Source: Ischnura elegans
Taxonomy: Eukaryota; Arthropoda; Insecta; Odonata; Coenagrionidae
Assembly: GCF_921293095.1 (NCBI RefSeq)
Contig: NC_060256.1
Span: 88,381,851-88,445,850, forward strand
Reading direction: 5' to 3'
DNA: 64,000 nucleotides
The first letter of the stretch is position 1. Each line of letters starts with the position of its first letter. The notes beneath the pieces are model-generated. The model searched no databases. It had not been told where the DNA came from and worked only from the letters and a program-made list of their open reading frames with translations. Made by a program: the position numbers and the translations under genes. Of this stretch, positions 51,761-64,000 are shown in pieces.

Positions 51761-52229
51761 GGTTTAAAATCGTATAAAATCGTATCTGGCTCGATTTTGT
51801 GGAAGTTCTTTATATCCATGATAAAAAGAAGAACACAATGGTAATGGGCTTAAACTAGATTTTATGGAAAAATTCGAAATTGCCAATAGCCCGGTTGGAA
51901 TTTGTAATGATGTTTTATTTTGTACTGACTCTCCTTTGTTAAAATGCATCCCCATCGTCAAAACCCTGACCTTCACTCCAATTCACTCTATGTATGTTTT
52001 CGTCCTTCACTCACTTGTTCACCAAAACCGTTTTCCCCACCCACTCCCCCACACCTAATTCCATATCCCCCCACCTCCTATCTTGGCCTGGGTATATATA
52101 CCGAGAGAGTACTGGATTTTTCACCTTGAAAATGACACTTATGTGTTGAAACCATGGTTGGTTGCCGAGTTGTGACATTAAAAGTGTGGAAATCACCATT
52201 GTGTTCTTCTTTTTATCAAGGTTTAAAAT
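51761..52229 (+). mobile_element. Penelope-like fragment with 10-bp target duplication
   Basis: GGTTTAAAAT is repeated exactly at 51761-51770 and 52220-52229. Inside, a 24-bp perfect inverted pair lies at 51819-51842 (TGATAAAAAGAAGAACAC..) and 52195-52218. Near the right end, 52123-52156 carries CCTTGAAAATGACAC / GTGTTGAAACCATGG, a degenerate CUGANGA - stem - GAAAC arrangement like the Penelope-associated hammerhead motifs. No protein-coding part is recognisable. The inverted end copy again fits Penelope-type insertion. Confidence 0.6.
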
Positions 52230-52595
52230 ATTCTTATGCTACTTGTAGCAAGGAAAACATTTTCCTCTTGTAGGTGCCAGCAGGAAAAGGTTAACGAAGG
52301 CTTGGCGACTGAGAGAAAGTATGCAAATGTTTGGTGATACTGTGGGGCTATTATATAAGCCAGCACCAAAATGAGACCAATGAAGACTATGTTGGTTTTG
52401 GATACGGGCACCACGCTTGAGCCAAACGAGAGAAACTGCTGCCCCTGCACCTACACTGGTCACCAGGTATTTTAATCAAATTTGAGGTAACTTGGGTAGC
52501 TTACGCAAATGTCTACCGCACCAAGTCACTACACTCAAAGGATGTAGTTAGTGGCAAGCAGGAGGAGAGTGAGGATAGGGCTAAAGTCCCCAACC

Positions 52596-53251
52596 ACAAT
52601 AGGGAGGTTTAATTGCCTTAATCAAAAGATTATTACTCCTGGAGTATGCATTTCACGCTTTTACATTTTTAAATGACGATATCTATTTTTCGCGATTAAA
52701 TGAAAAGTGAAAATTTTCAAGAGCGCAAAAACGCGACTGCTAAGTATGAATGCTGGGAAAAGCCCATGTGACATCGTTCTGGTTCCCGCTGCCGCAAGTG
52801 AGGTGACCTTGGGGCGAGGCTTTGAGCGCTGATACGACACAGGCTGCTAGCAGGTAGCGGAGTACCCTGCTAGCAGGTAGCGCTTGGCTAAAATAAGGAT
52901 TTCTAATACCCTATCAAACGAAGGAAACTTTCCGACCATAGGCAGTTTTAATCGGTGATTATTAAGAGACGTTTCCCTGAGCTCTGTGCCTCATGCATGC
53001 ATTGGTAATCTCAGACAATGTAAAACTCCTATCTACTCGTATAGAAACTAGGTCCCTGTGACGTCACGTGGAGTGGCATCGCATGGGCACCAATCTGGCC
53101 TTTTTCGTATGAGGTTAAAATTGCCCATTGCCATTCGTCTAAACTGGGAATTCTAAAACCAAATAATTTGTATATTATGAATACACTAATGGAGGGTAAC
53201 GAATTGCAATCAATGCCATTCGTTTTCTTTGATGAAGGAAACTACCCTATT
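52596..53251 (+). mobile_element. MITE family A, full-length copy
   Basis: 656 bp from AATAGGGAGGTTTAATTGCC (short deletion in the left end) to GGAAACTACCCTATT. Intact TGACGTCACGTG box at 53059-53070. Very similar to the copies at 32244 and 15288. Confidence 0.93.
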
Positions 53252-54097
53252 GCTTGGGATACATATTTGTAAATGTACTCCTTCCATATGAATTAACTCA
53301 AAATGTACCACCTCTGCAAAAAATCCCCCTTAAACTTTTTCTGGCCACATCCTATAGGCTGCTCCTGGATTCCGAAGCCTTGAGTCTTAAGCTACGCCTC
53401 CATTGGCAACCAAATCTCGAGGCAATCTTGCAATTTATCTCAAAAATGTTTCCATTGGAGACTACTCTTAGCCTCTCAGAGGTCTCCTAGAGGCATTATC
53501 TCAACAGGTCTAGGAGATTTATCTCAACAATGAGTCCACTGAAACAAAACTAGAGAAGACTACACCGCTCTTGAGACAAGATACCAGAAAAACTGATTCT
53601 GATTTTTCTTGTGAGTTGGGAAGTATGAGAGTCCACTAGCAACAATTGAAATTTCCGATACTTACGGCTAGTTTCCTCCCACAGTGATCTCAGTCCCATT
53701 TCAAATTGTGACTTTAGAGACCCCACTGGAAACATTTATTTTAGAACTGCCTACACTTTGTCTTATTAAAATAACGATCCAGCTTTTCCTTCAAGTAGAC
53801 CTAAAATAACTGCTGTGCATGCATTACTGACATAGAAAACACCACCCCACCCCTATCTGATGTTTCATGGTAGCAGTATATAATGGGTGCAAGCCTCCCG
53901 AAATGAGAGGAAATAAATTTTAAAAATTAAGTAACTACTGTGCAGTCTTAAATTAGCTCAACGAACAATGCACATTGAGTATCCCTAATAGTTGTTTCCA
54001 TAGAAAATTTGATTGTCATGAAGTGCATGTATCAAGTTTTGAGTGTCCAGTTCCTATTTATCATAACAAAATCAGTTAGATGATGGGGGTTTTGAAG
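53252..54097. other. Intergenic, nothing recognised
   Basis: A 78-codon + strand ORF (53254-53490) starts within MITE flank sequence and shows no conserved features. No other signal is seen. Confidence 0.35.
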
Positions 54098-54829
54098 CAG
54101 AGGCGGATTTAACATCAAATTTGGGGGTCATGACCAGGGTTCGGGGAGTATGGAATACCCCCAGGGAGAGAGGGGCGTTTTCTCAGGAGGGAGTGCTACA
54201 CTCTACCACGCATGCACACAACGAATTTCTTTTTTTGTTTGTTGATTCCCATTTCTCAGCTTGTCAGCTAGCTGTCTCCTAGATAGTCCTGCAACTTTTT
54301 GTTTCCACTAGAATAACACAGTTAATTATAGTCATGGCACGGTTTCAGATAGGCAAATTAAGCATGGATACAACTAACTCAAACTTCTCTCATGTCTTGG
54401 ACTTACAGCCATAGGCGGATTTAGAAGGGGAGGGCACAGGGGCACGTACTCTCCCAAGCACTTAAAAAATAGACGAGATTTTGAATACAGTTGTTATTCG
54501 TTCGTATACATTCGTTTTATTTTGTGTATTATGGAGCCTCCATCTAATATTCCTCAATATAATATAAATAATTTTCATATCAAAATAAAGACAATATTTT
54601 CCACAGTAATTGTTGTATTTTGTTTTTAATTTCAAATATGAGATGACCAGTCAGTGTCCCCCCCTCAGAAAAAATCCTGGATCTGCCCTTTGACATGCAT
54701 TTGCATATATACACTCCCTTCACCCCTCAACAAGGAAAAAAATTTAATAAAATAATACACATTAAAAATGTTGATAAAATTTGAGGGGGGAGTCATGACC
54801 TCTGTGATCCTCCCCTAAATTCGCCACTG
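54098..54829. mobile_element. MITE with CAGAGGCGGATTTA termini, carrying a nested family G copy
   Basis: Inverted ends CAGAGGCGGATTTA (54098-54111) and TAAATTCGCCACTG (54816-54829), with GGGGGTCATGACC / GGGGGGAGTCATGACCTCTG just inside. 54413-54694 is a separate family G element (CATAGGCGGATTTAGAAGGGG left; TCCTGGATCTGCCCTTTG right) resembling the array at 40318-40770. It is non-coding. Confidence 0.75.
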
Positions 54830-54999
54830 TTAAGAAATTGTCCTCACGCTACCGCACCAGCACATTGAGGGCGATGTTTACATTTACTTAGAGATATTAT
54901 GTCAGAAAAAAGATCAACAAACGCCTCATTATGGTAGTTTCGGTCAAAACGATTACTTACAGCGATTTGATCTCCAATAATCGACGAATAACTCGAATA

Positions 55000-57900
55000 T
55001 TTTGGCGTTCCCGCTCCATTCAACCAAGCTAAACAAATCGCACACCCATTTGACTGCCATTTCTATTTTCCCGGAGTTCCGCCTTCCTATCTATTGCCAA
55101 CATGCAATTAAGAGCACAGCATGTTGCCGAGAGTGGTTAATTTTAGATGCATAGAGCCAGAGCCAGGTAATATTTACATCAAGTCACGTATGCAATCACG
55201 TCGCACGTAAGCAGTGAGATAAAAATAAAATCATACTTACTCTAATACCGCTCACAGGCAGAAAGAAGTTGACCGCACACATAAGACGATAATCCTTGCT
55301 GAAAGTTAAGAATAAAATTTCGTCGCACCGATTTGTGGAATCGAGAGAGTAATACGCGTTCCAACACCAGTTGACAGTCACTCATTTGCCTTCACCGTTT
55401 TCATATTCACATGATCACGACGCAACGACCGCGGGAAACGAGGAGCAAATGCGCCCACGGGTGTAGCTACTTCGAATATATGTAGACGGTAGCGACACCA
55501 CCAAATATTCGTCTGGGATACTAAATACGCGTGAATTTATTTTCATACGCGGAATCATGACAAATGCCAGATTTCAGTTTAACAGCAAAATGTATAATAA
55601 TTTCTGTATGCATTTCTTGAAATCACGGAGCTAAGACCGCGAATATTGTACAGCTGGGAACATAGGGGCGATCTGAGACGTGATTAGTGTGGGGGCGCCC
55701 CCCCCCCTTGCGTGCCCGCCCGCATTGCAGAATCACAATAGTAACTTTTTTACATCATAAGATGGCATTATATTATAAATGGGTATTATCAGTTTAAATA
55801 AAAATTTCTTACCCTTTGCCTGTAACTTAATTATTTGCCATTACAACGAAAGTAACTGTATCTCAAAGTATCTTTTGCGCTCCCCCTTGAATTTTTTCTG
55901 TATCCGCTACTGTTGGGGCCCCTCGGCTGAGGCTCATGCTGTTCTTCCGATTCGAGGGTCCTACCCCGGAAAATTTTAGGAAATTTCACGCCAGGAAAGG
56001 GATTTTGGGCTCTCAAAAACTAGATAAAACATAACAAAAAAAGTAATTTTGTAAGAAAAAATAGTATGAAAAGAGAGAATTTCACAGTTTATAAAATTTA
56101 ATGATATACTGTGGTTTTATTTTTGTATAACCTTTCTCCCCGAATATGTTGTAAATACAGCAACTAATGAAAACGTAGAATTTTATAATTGCAAATAAAC
56201 TTTAGTGCTAATATTTTTTTAAATGACACCTATCATATACGCTTCACAATTAAAGTGAGTGCTGCAGGGGCCCTGCCTGTGTACATATTCAATATGTACT
56301 TCAGAATGTCAAGGATGAGAAATTCTTTTTCCTTTGACTCTAACACAGTCAGGAAAGACCGTGAATTACAAACAATGACCTGAACTATTTTTACAAAGTA
56401 GATGTCTTCGATATTTAGTTTTTGCACCAATCAACGAGAGAAAATCAGTTTCCCCTTAAACAGATGTCACATCTCTACGATCTTCTTAATGCTGGTTGAC
56501 TAATGAATTGATAAAGTGGCAGCAAAAACTTTTTTCACATCAATATTTCCAAAAAATTCCACTACTGAGATGGCTTTGCACTGAAAGTACCCATTCTATG
56601 CAGTAGCAATTCTTAAAATGCTTGGTACTCATACATTGATGAGTTGATCGAAGAAGAAGCATCTCTATTACTTTAAATTTGATGACTCTGTAGTTTGTTT
56701 TTCAGAATGATTTGTCATCTAAAGTTTCCAAGTTAAAATACATTCAATTTTACATAGCATGCACCATGGGGAAATAAGACTAACTTCAAAGCTTCACCAA
56801 GCAGAAAACAACGATCACAAACGAAGCAAAACTACGAGTTATTAACAATGGAAAAGAGCTAATAGTATTTTTCTTTATGAGTAGGGTAGACAATATGAAT
56901 TTAAGTGATGCACCTATGCATTGATAATAAACATGATTACCCACAGGATGCTTCTCTTTGAACACAATCAATGAAACATGTATAGTAGCAGAGGTGGCCT
57001 CCTCAGTTAGAGTAAGTATGAAATGATATACATATGTACTCTAATTAACACCTTCATCACTTCTGCAAAGTATTACAGAACAGTTTGCCGCACTAAAGAT
57101 AATAACTCAGTCAAACCACCATTGTAAATGGTTTCATTAAAAAGGCAATTGGGGATGGTTTAAGTATTTTTTTGCCGCTGACATTAACTTTCCTAAACAC
57201 CACTGCCAAAGGAGCCTTCCAAACCAATACAAATGACGATAACTTCCCCTTCATTGTCTGGACTTCTTCCCCTCCTTTGCCTGTTGGAGTTTTCTCACTC
57301 TTCCCTGGCAGCCAGCATGTTGCTAGCAACTAGGAGCAAGTTCCAACAAGGTAACTACAAGATTTGCCCAACATCTCTCCCAATTACTGTACATGTGATT
57401 CCTGGGGGATATAAAATGTGTATCTGACTTAGAAATCAATCCCAATCGCATTTTGGTTATTTTCACTCCTAACCCCCTTTGCCAAACTTTTCTATCAAGG
57501 TGTCCATTGCACACACTGTCAATCGAATTGGGCATTAAGCCGTTATGCCCATGGACACCTTTAACAGCAGGCAGATTTAGAAGTCAGGTTCATCTCCACC
57601 CTTCCCTCATGGCATTTACCTCAAAGATAAATAAGAACGTTCACAGTCACCAAACTAAGGCTCATTCACCCGAACACACCACCGTACATAAAAATATATT
57701 CTTCGACAAGTCCCACAGCAGAGGGCACAAAAATTTGTCATTCCTTGCCTTGAAATTAAAATGCATCTCCCCTAAAAAAGTTCACAGTCAACCAAAAAAG
57801 TGTCACGTTAACAAAAGTATAGATATAAATGTACCAATCCTTCATTAGATGGGCTCCACTTTTAGCAAAGATGATCAGACAGAATCAAGTAATGTAAACA

Positions 57901-60900
57901 ATGTATTAAGATATATTATGAACTCCTGATGCTTGCATTGGCCCAACAAATACCCACGATGAAAATTAAAGGAAAAGTCAACATCGAGTACTTTCACCAA
58001 ATATTTCAGCATTCAATATGAAGAATATTTTCCATGAAAATCTATTGGAATGAAAAAATTAATCCACGAAGAATTGACACGCCTCAGGGAAGAGTAAAAA
58101 TGTTATTCAAGTCTATCAAAACTTTCACTGGTCTGCTACAACAGAGAAAGATATTTTTTTTTACTTCTAATAAATTTAGAAAGTAAAACATTTAATTTAT
58201 TTCATGATAAATGGAAATAAAATGTGCACATTCCACAATCAACCTAATAATTGCAGGTTATATTTATAATTATGTATGTAAACCAAATCAATTTTTTTAA
58301 AGATTTTAACGACAGACCTTACAAAAATCTTTGACAGAAAATAAAAAATATCCATTCGGCCATTTGAAGAGAAAAATTCTGAGAGGAGGCATTCAGTAAA
58401 GATAAGCATAAGCACTTAACCTTAGTAATGATTTCAGGTTTTCATCATAAGTGCCAATTATAAAATTATAACAATTTCACAATAATGGATTCATTGATAA
58501 CTCGGAATTTGAAACTCAGTACGCCATCTCTTCTCTGATGGTGACATGATTTTTTCAAAACCTGGGATGTCGATGAATCTTTTATTGTAAAATTAGAGTA
58601 ATATTTCGTTGCTACCATGGAAATTTCACTAATTTTACCCAGACCATATGTTTATTAACACAATTAGGTCATTTTAGGAGTTTTTCAGCAGCCCAACATA
58701 TTTGTGAAGATATCAATACGTTTAATAAGTCTATAGAATGCTCTAAAATTTAAATTGTCATGGGATTTATTTTTATCAATTTCTTTATTCCACCGCAAAT
58801 AACAGTGATTACCAGGTGAAAAGCTTAAAACTCTTTGACTCATCATTTCTTCAATTTATATTAATAAGCACAAGTTTCTAGGAATGAAACTTCATTGAAA
58901 CAAATGACAATCATTGAAACAATTACCATTAAAAGACAAGATTCAAATGAAAGGAAATATTCATATGTATGCAGGCGTGCCACATGCAAACATAAACGAT
59001 GCAATGATGTAACCTTCAAATTTCTGGAACATAAAATATGCTGTACTAGAGCTTTTAAACATCTATCATTTGGAAGATAACAGTTATATTCAGCACAAAA
59101 TGTAGCTCTTTATTATTTAAATTTGGTTTCAATGCATACATACTATAATTTCATGGTAGTTCAGGTTCTATAAAAGGCATAGCTTTTTGTTTCAGATATG
59201 CCAAAAATATATGAAATTGTTCAATGCACATATTTACATGCTAAACACTGTCAAGTGTTGATGAAAAGGTAAGGATGCTCAAGAGCTTCAGGATGAGGTT
59301 TGTTCATGCAAGAAAACACAAAGGATCCACTGATCATATCAGCAAACATTTGGATAAGTCTTTCTTTCAAATTAAAGCAACAAACTGAATTCTATGGTAC
59401 AAAAGAAGAATATTCACCTTAGAACGATTAAAAAAATTCCAGAGATAGGTTATTTCAGGAGGGTCTCATACTTTTGCTCAGCAATAGGAAGAACAACAAC
59501 CTAGTTCTCTCGCGCTCACACACGTACAGATACACACACTCACGCCGCGATCATACAGTCGCATACGCACAGGTCCAACGCACATCGGTACATATCGAAC
59601 CACTTTCTGTGAAGATGCAAGTACTCCATTATATGCCTTTTTTTACCCCATCTTAGTATAAATATATTCCTTATGTACTCTTTTTACAAGTTTGAGCAGC
59701 GTTTGCCACATGTTAACCCATATTAAGAACAATCCCTTTGAAAGGGTTTCCATTTTTTTTTTTACAGAAGTCTAGAGAAAAAAATATAGTCAAAACAAGT
59801 CAGTAAGTGCCTGCTAAAATTTATTGGTGTGGTATCGTCATTAATTGGATGGCAGTCAACTTGAGTTACTTTCGTCCACATATCACTGAAATCTACAGAT
59901 CAGATGCAGTACGTAGAAATTCTAAATTTCAGGAAATTTTATTTTCACCAGAGAGAGCACCTATAATACATCAGGCTATTATCAACTTTGGATGGAAACA
60001 CATGAAGGATGAAGGGGAGGATGGTTTTACAATAAAAAGGTCAGAAAAAAATGACCACGACCCACTCACAGACGACCAAAATGACATGCAACACATTCTC
60101 TGTGTTCTGCTCTTATGAATCATTCTGACAACGACATGGTTGGCTTCAATATTGAACCTTCTCAGAATGTCAGCATTACATAAAAAATAAATAAGATGGA
60201 AAATTTGGTACATAAAGTGTTAAACTACAAAACAATCTACCAAGGTTTCGACAGTGAATGGTTTACAAGCTTTTTCAACACTTTGTTGCTGAGTAAGCTT
60301 CCATTTAACTATTAGAGTGCAAGTCTTGCGTTCAGTCTCACATACATTACAATGTTTCACTTCTAACTAAAAACTGAAGCTGCTGCTATTAGTACCTTTT
60401 AAAGAATTTAACCACCAGACCACATCTTTTTTTTAATTGTTCAGTGATTTGAGTTTTCTTAAAGCATCCCTTTTTGGTTCAAAGTAACTGCAGTTAGGAG
60501 GGCTCACGCAATTACTTTGTTCATGCACTGGATAACTTTTAGACACCATTTAACCACCATATTTGGCACAAAGCAAGATCACTTTTGAAAATCTTTTTGA
60601 AACCATAATCAATCGTTTGTTTCAAAAATCTATGGCCAGATAGTAAGACAATGAAAATGCTCCATTTGACATAATAAATTCAATCGATTTGCAAAGAGCA
60701 TTCAACTATTGAAGAGATTGAAGAAGTTTTCCTTTCTCCAATTCTAATCGTTAATAATAATAATTGTTTGATCGATTGCAAGGAAGCCGAGTGCAACATT
60801 TCTCAGCAATATGCTAAGAAATGTCGTCCTCACTAACCGTACAATTACTGTGGGACAAATTATCAGTGAAAATGCCAACAATTTGTGCAAAACAGTAGCA

Positions 60901-61246
60901 CTTGGTGATTGCACGTTGATCCCCTATATGTATTTGACTTATTTGTTCATTTAGCAATTCTAGGTACAAATACAGGCCAGCCATCCCCTTGCCCCCATCC
61001 TCCCACACATCCAAGAGCCCTTTTGTGACTAACCACTGCTCCAACCTGATGTGTTCCATGTTTTCCTGCTAGCTAGCACCAAGCAGCTACTGCAAAATTT
61101 GTTCCTTTTTTTAATCAATCGGCCTTAACATCCTCACTCACGAATTAACTGACAAGATTTGTAGAACTCCAAGTCCCGACAACTTTTCACTTCATCACAC
61201 AACAAATATAACAGCAAATAAAGTTTCTATGACTCTTTTAGAAATA
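55000..61246. other. Repeat-poor region; right part probably 3' UTR of a minus-strand gene
   Basis: Apart from a G/C-rich MITE-like trace at 55680-55950 (CCCCCCCC followed by TGTATCCGCTACTG), I find no element ends. ORFs of 60-130 codons on both strands lack domain features. Because the terminal exon of a minus-strand gene lies at 61247-61352, the AT-rich DNA to its left plausibly includes its 3' UTR. Several TTTATT sites (reverse AATAAA) occur, so the end cannot be fixed by eye. Confidence 0.4.
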
Positions 61247-61352
61247 TCACTTGGAATATTGTTTCTTGTTCTCCATCTTTGATTTGTGGGACATCTCCAA
61301 TTCCGAGAGCTTTTTCCATAATTCATCTCTCTCTTTCTCTCTTTTCTTCTCT
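61247..61352 (-). CDS. Terminal coding exon of a second gene (C-terminal 34 residues)
   Basis: On the minus strand a strong acceptor (TCTATTTCTCCATTTGTTTTCAG) precedes an exon whose first base completes a codon. It then reads EKKREKERDELWKKLSELEM and SHKSKMENKKQYSK before TGA at 61249-61247. The peptide is highly charged with heptad-like L/W/L/L spacing, so it is probably the end of a coiled coil. The alternative frame from an internal ATG is Arg-rich and lacks splice support. The upstream exons lie to the right; I could not find another in the window. The family is not recognised. Confidence 0.65.
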
Positions 61353-61799
61353 CTGAAAACAAATGGAGAAATAGAATAAAATAACGGTCAGGCACTTAAA
61401 AAGGCAAGGTAGGTGCATAACAGATAAGAGGTTGAAATATGTACTTCGGTACCCAGTCTTTTCATATGCATGGAAATTTTGTTGTTAATGCTACCAAAAT
61501 TAAATAAAGTAGTAATAACTCAATTTAACTTTAATTTATAGTGCACGAATATGAACACTTATGAAGGATGATAAGATATTGCAGTGGGTGATCAAGAATT
61601 GGGCGTGGAGGAGACTGGAGAAGGTTAAGCTTAGCTAATGGTTGGCTCTACCTTAACCTAATCAAAACCAGACAGCCTGTTTAAATTCTGAGTGAGTTTT
61701 AAATGCTTATCAATGTTCGTTTCCAATGATACATTTTTTTGCATTATGTTACTCCTCGGAAAAGATAATAAAACCCATCCATAGTTTTTTGTGTCTATG

Positions 61800-62110
61800 A
61801 AAACACTGAACCTCTGAGATGTGGATGTGGAGAAGAATGGTGAAAGTGAAATGGACAGAGAGGAGGACATAGGATGAAGTGCTGGATATGGTGGGTGAGG
61901 AGAGGCAGCTTTTAGATGAGATACAGACAAGACAGAAGGTATAGATGAGCGAGTACTTAGCGGAGAGGGGATGTTAAAAACAGTGTTGGAGGGTAGAATG
62001 TTGGGTAAATGAGGGAGAGGAAGAAAGAGAATAGGATTTATTGACTGACTGAAAGAGAATGGGGATGAAAAAGGGAAATTGGGAGGGGATTGGGCCTGGG
62101 TAATCTGCAA
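61800..62110 (+). pseudogene. LINE reverse transcriptase C-terminal remnant
   Basis: Reads EMWMWRRMVKVKWTERRT, then (after a stop) DEVLDMVGEERQLLDEIQTR, then with frameshifts VLEGRMLGK.GRGR.RIGFI. This is the tail of Jockey/RTE-type LINE ORF2 (W.RM..ISWT...TNEEVL..VGEER.LL...GR.GRGR.R). Stops and frameshifts show it is dead. The Ser/Pro-rich 154-codon minus-strand ORF over it is its antisense shadow. Confidence 0.8.
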
Positions 62111-63649
62111 ACTTCTCCACATAAAGCCACCTTAACTAAAAACAGGGATATGATCTTTATGGCCTTGAATACATAATAGAAAATGGAAATGCTCCAGAAG
62201 TCGTAATGCATTTAACACATTCATTTTGCACCAGCCCGGATTTACTGTCATGGTTTTTGAGAATGGAGCATGTGATTGCAGGGAGCAAACACAGTGACCT
62301 CTAAACCGGCAAGCCTTGACACTCACTCGCACACAAAAACTAACACAGGCTGCATTGCTGAAAGAATAAGCTCAAGCATAGCGGGTTAAGATGCAAATTG
62401 TCAAAAGTGAAGAGCAATTAGGGCTGTTTCAACCTCCTGGGGGCTCCTTACCACGCATGAAGTTAAAGATATTCAAGAGTTGAAGTGATGGGCAGGTTAG
62501 TACACAGCATTTCCTTATTCTAGTTTCTACCTTGACTGGTGGTACACTATATCATGTAATAATTGAATTTTTTCATGTTTAAAAGTGTCAACAAAAAAAA
62601 TGGCTAGCAGGACAGGGTTTGCACACTTTTCAAGTTTCAAAGTTTACCTACCTCTCCTTATTTTCTGATCACAAAATCAGAAATTTGACTGACTTTCACC
62701 AGCTATCTAGCGATTTGATCGTTGGTTTATTCTTCCTCATTGAATAATCCTCTAAAATCGCTGGCACAGCAATGGTTTTTCCTGGTTTCGCTAGTGGTAG
62801 GACGCTAGTGATAGATAGCCTTTGTGACGGTGTGGGATTCCTCGTCCCATCCCTTCCTTCCCTATCCCGTCCCAGGAGGCGTCTATCGCGGCGGTGCCTC
62901 CTTCCTTTCTCCTTCCTGTCCTCCCCCTTCTGCGGTGCAGAGGTGATAATCTAATGCTTCAGACCTCGGCCCAGGAGTGTAACCCGCGAGCCCGCCCTAG
63001 GGTTTCGTATCCACCGACTTCCACCAGCTATATTTTTACTACTTCAGGCCAAAAACCCCAAATTAGATAATAAGGTGGAAGTCTCTAAGGTCATTATAAT
63101 TTTGAAGCCATTTAGAAGTGAGGTGATTCCCTACATTAAATCATCTTGTTATTTCAAGCAATTTACATTCCACCACCATCTCATGAACACGTTTTTGACA
63201 CTGATACTAACAAATATTACAACCTTGGAAACGTGGTGGTGAGGACTGTATGCTCATCGAACGCCCTTGTCTCCATAAATATCGTATTCCCCTGATTACA
63301 GAGCAATGTTTCTTCTCCAATGAGTACACAATTTGAAAGTAACATTCACACAAAATTTTAGTATTTGCAACGTGACTAACATGAGCATATGCCAGATGCA
63401 AATGCACATTGTATCTATGTATTTGTAATAGATACTAATCACAACATTGAGATTCACTTGGGCATATTCTTTTGACACAATATTTGAAATAAAAAGGATG
63501 CTAAAGCTAATACTTATGCTATATCATACGATACACCAGAGAACATCATGAAGGGACTTCTAAAAGTAGATACATAGGGGCAAAGGTTTCTAATCTACAA
63601 ATATGTGTTGACCGTGTCATTTTTGATACCTTAGGCTTCATTTGAAAAT
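62111..63649. other. Intron or intergenic, nothing firm
   Basis: Includes a pyrimidine-rich, GC-rich stretch at 62820-63010 (CCTTCCTTCCC, CCCGCGAGCCCGCCCTAGGG) that may be a repeat remnant. No minus-strand exon with good splice sites was identified, although this region should be intron of the second gene. Confidence 0.35.
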
Positions 63650-64000
63650 ACAGTAAAACCTCTTTACATCGTAATGGAGGGGACCAAAATTTGGGCAATT
63701 TGATGTATGGAGGTTCACTATAGAGAGGTTTTAGTGGTAGGCACCATTTTTTCATATCCTAGGGAAATGAAAGGTGCTACTGTCTTTTAAGCCATTATAT
63801 TAATATATTTAAATATATAGGTATGCATAAGTGAACATATATTTACAATTTAATGGTTACACAAAGGTAAAAGTAAATTGTTCAAGAGGCCTTTTTAGAA
63901 AATAAATTAGTTAATGGGTTTGCTCAAAATTTTTTTCAAACTCTTTCGAAATAATTTTTTCAATTCCACGAGCACTTTTTAATGCCATTTTCACTGTAAA
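63650..64000. mobile_element. pogo-like terminus, continuing past the window
   Basis: TACAGTAAAACCTCTTTACA at 63650 is a pogo/Tc1-type end, and a subterminal copy GAACCTCCATACATC / AGAGAGGTTTTAGTGG pairs with it within 100 bp. The partner end is not visible before 64000. Confidence 0.5.

Noticed and set aside
57453-57848. A 131-codon plus-strand ORF
   Set aside because: No domain, biased His/Lys/Ser composition and no splice support; overlapping minus-strand ORFs are equally open.
59807-60118. A 103-codon plus-strand ORF
   Set aside because: Mostly acceptable composition, but no recognisable motif and it lies in a probable 3' UTR on the other strand; coding status cannot be supported.
60814-61059. 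An 81-codon minus-strand ORF with protein-like composition next to the second gene's terminal exon
   Set aside because: It starts just after an in-frame stop and lacks a good splice acceptor; it lies downstream of the stop codon at 61247 and is best read as 3' UTR by chance.
61658-62122. A 154-codon Ser/Pro-rich minus-strand ORF
   Set aside because: It is the antisense of a recognisable LINE reverse transcriptase tail on the plus strand.

Overview
This window is eukaryotic nuclear DNA and almost certainly from an arthropod. It is AT-rich, its genes have short exons with GT..AG introns up to about 9 kb, and it is packed with arthropod-type transposable elements: Penelope-like, CR1/Jockey-type LINE tails, mariner, Tigger/pogo, hAT-like and piggyBac-like elements, and MITEs. 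Nothing bacterial is present (no operons, Shine-Dalgarno sites or CRISPR). I cannot name the species.

The main gene runs on the + strand from 11,033 to 48,514. I joined twelve coding exons by hand. Every splice site is GT..AG, all phases chain, and the total is 2,391 nt (796 residues plus stop). The product has a disordered Pro/Ser/Gly-rich N-terminal half, a basic 14-3-3-like site (RRTLSDP), several coiled-coil segments between about residues 417 and 671, and a Ser/Asp/Lys-rich tail ending in VTDL, a class I PDZ-ligand-like terminus. I do not recognise the family and give no gene symbol. Exon 8 has a reading-frame problem described in the findings. A second gene, on the - strand, enters from the right: its terminal coding exon (61,247-61,352) encodes the last 34 residues of a charged, probably coiled-coil protein, and the region to its left is probably its 3' UTR.

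Layout: 1-10.8 kb is intergenic and full of repeats (LINE tail with a nested MITE, a ~4.7 kb inverted-repeat element with ~50-bp satellite, and a Penelope-like GIY-YIG fragment split by a MITE). 10.8-11.05 kb is the 5' region of the main gene. 11-48.5 kb is the gene, whose introns hold most of the transposons. 48.5-49.0 kb is its 3' UTR. 49-55 kb is a second repeat cluster, including a near-perfect 85-bp-arm palindrome with hammerhead-like core motifs. 55-61.2 kb is repeat-poor, and 61.2-64 kb holds the second gene's last exon and a LINE remnant.

The most informative structure is nested insertion. Several elements sit inside others with readable target-site duplications, so relative ages can be read directly: a 2.65-kb hAT-like element inside a MITE, a pogo-like MITE inside a palindromic element inside a piggyBac-like element, and a piggyBac-like MITE whose empty site is preserved in another copy within this window.
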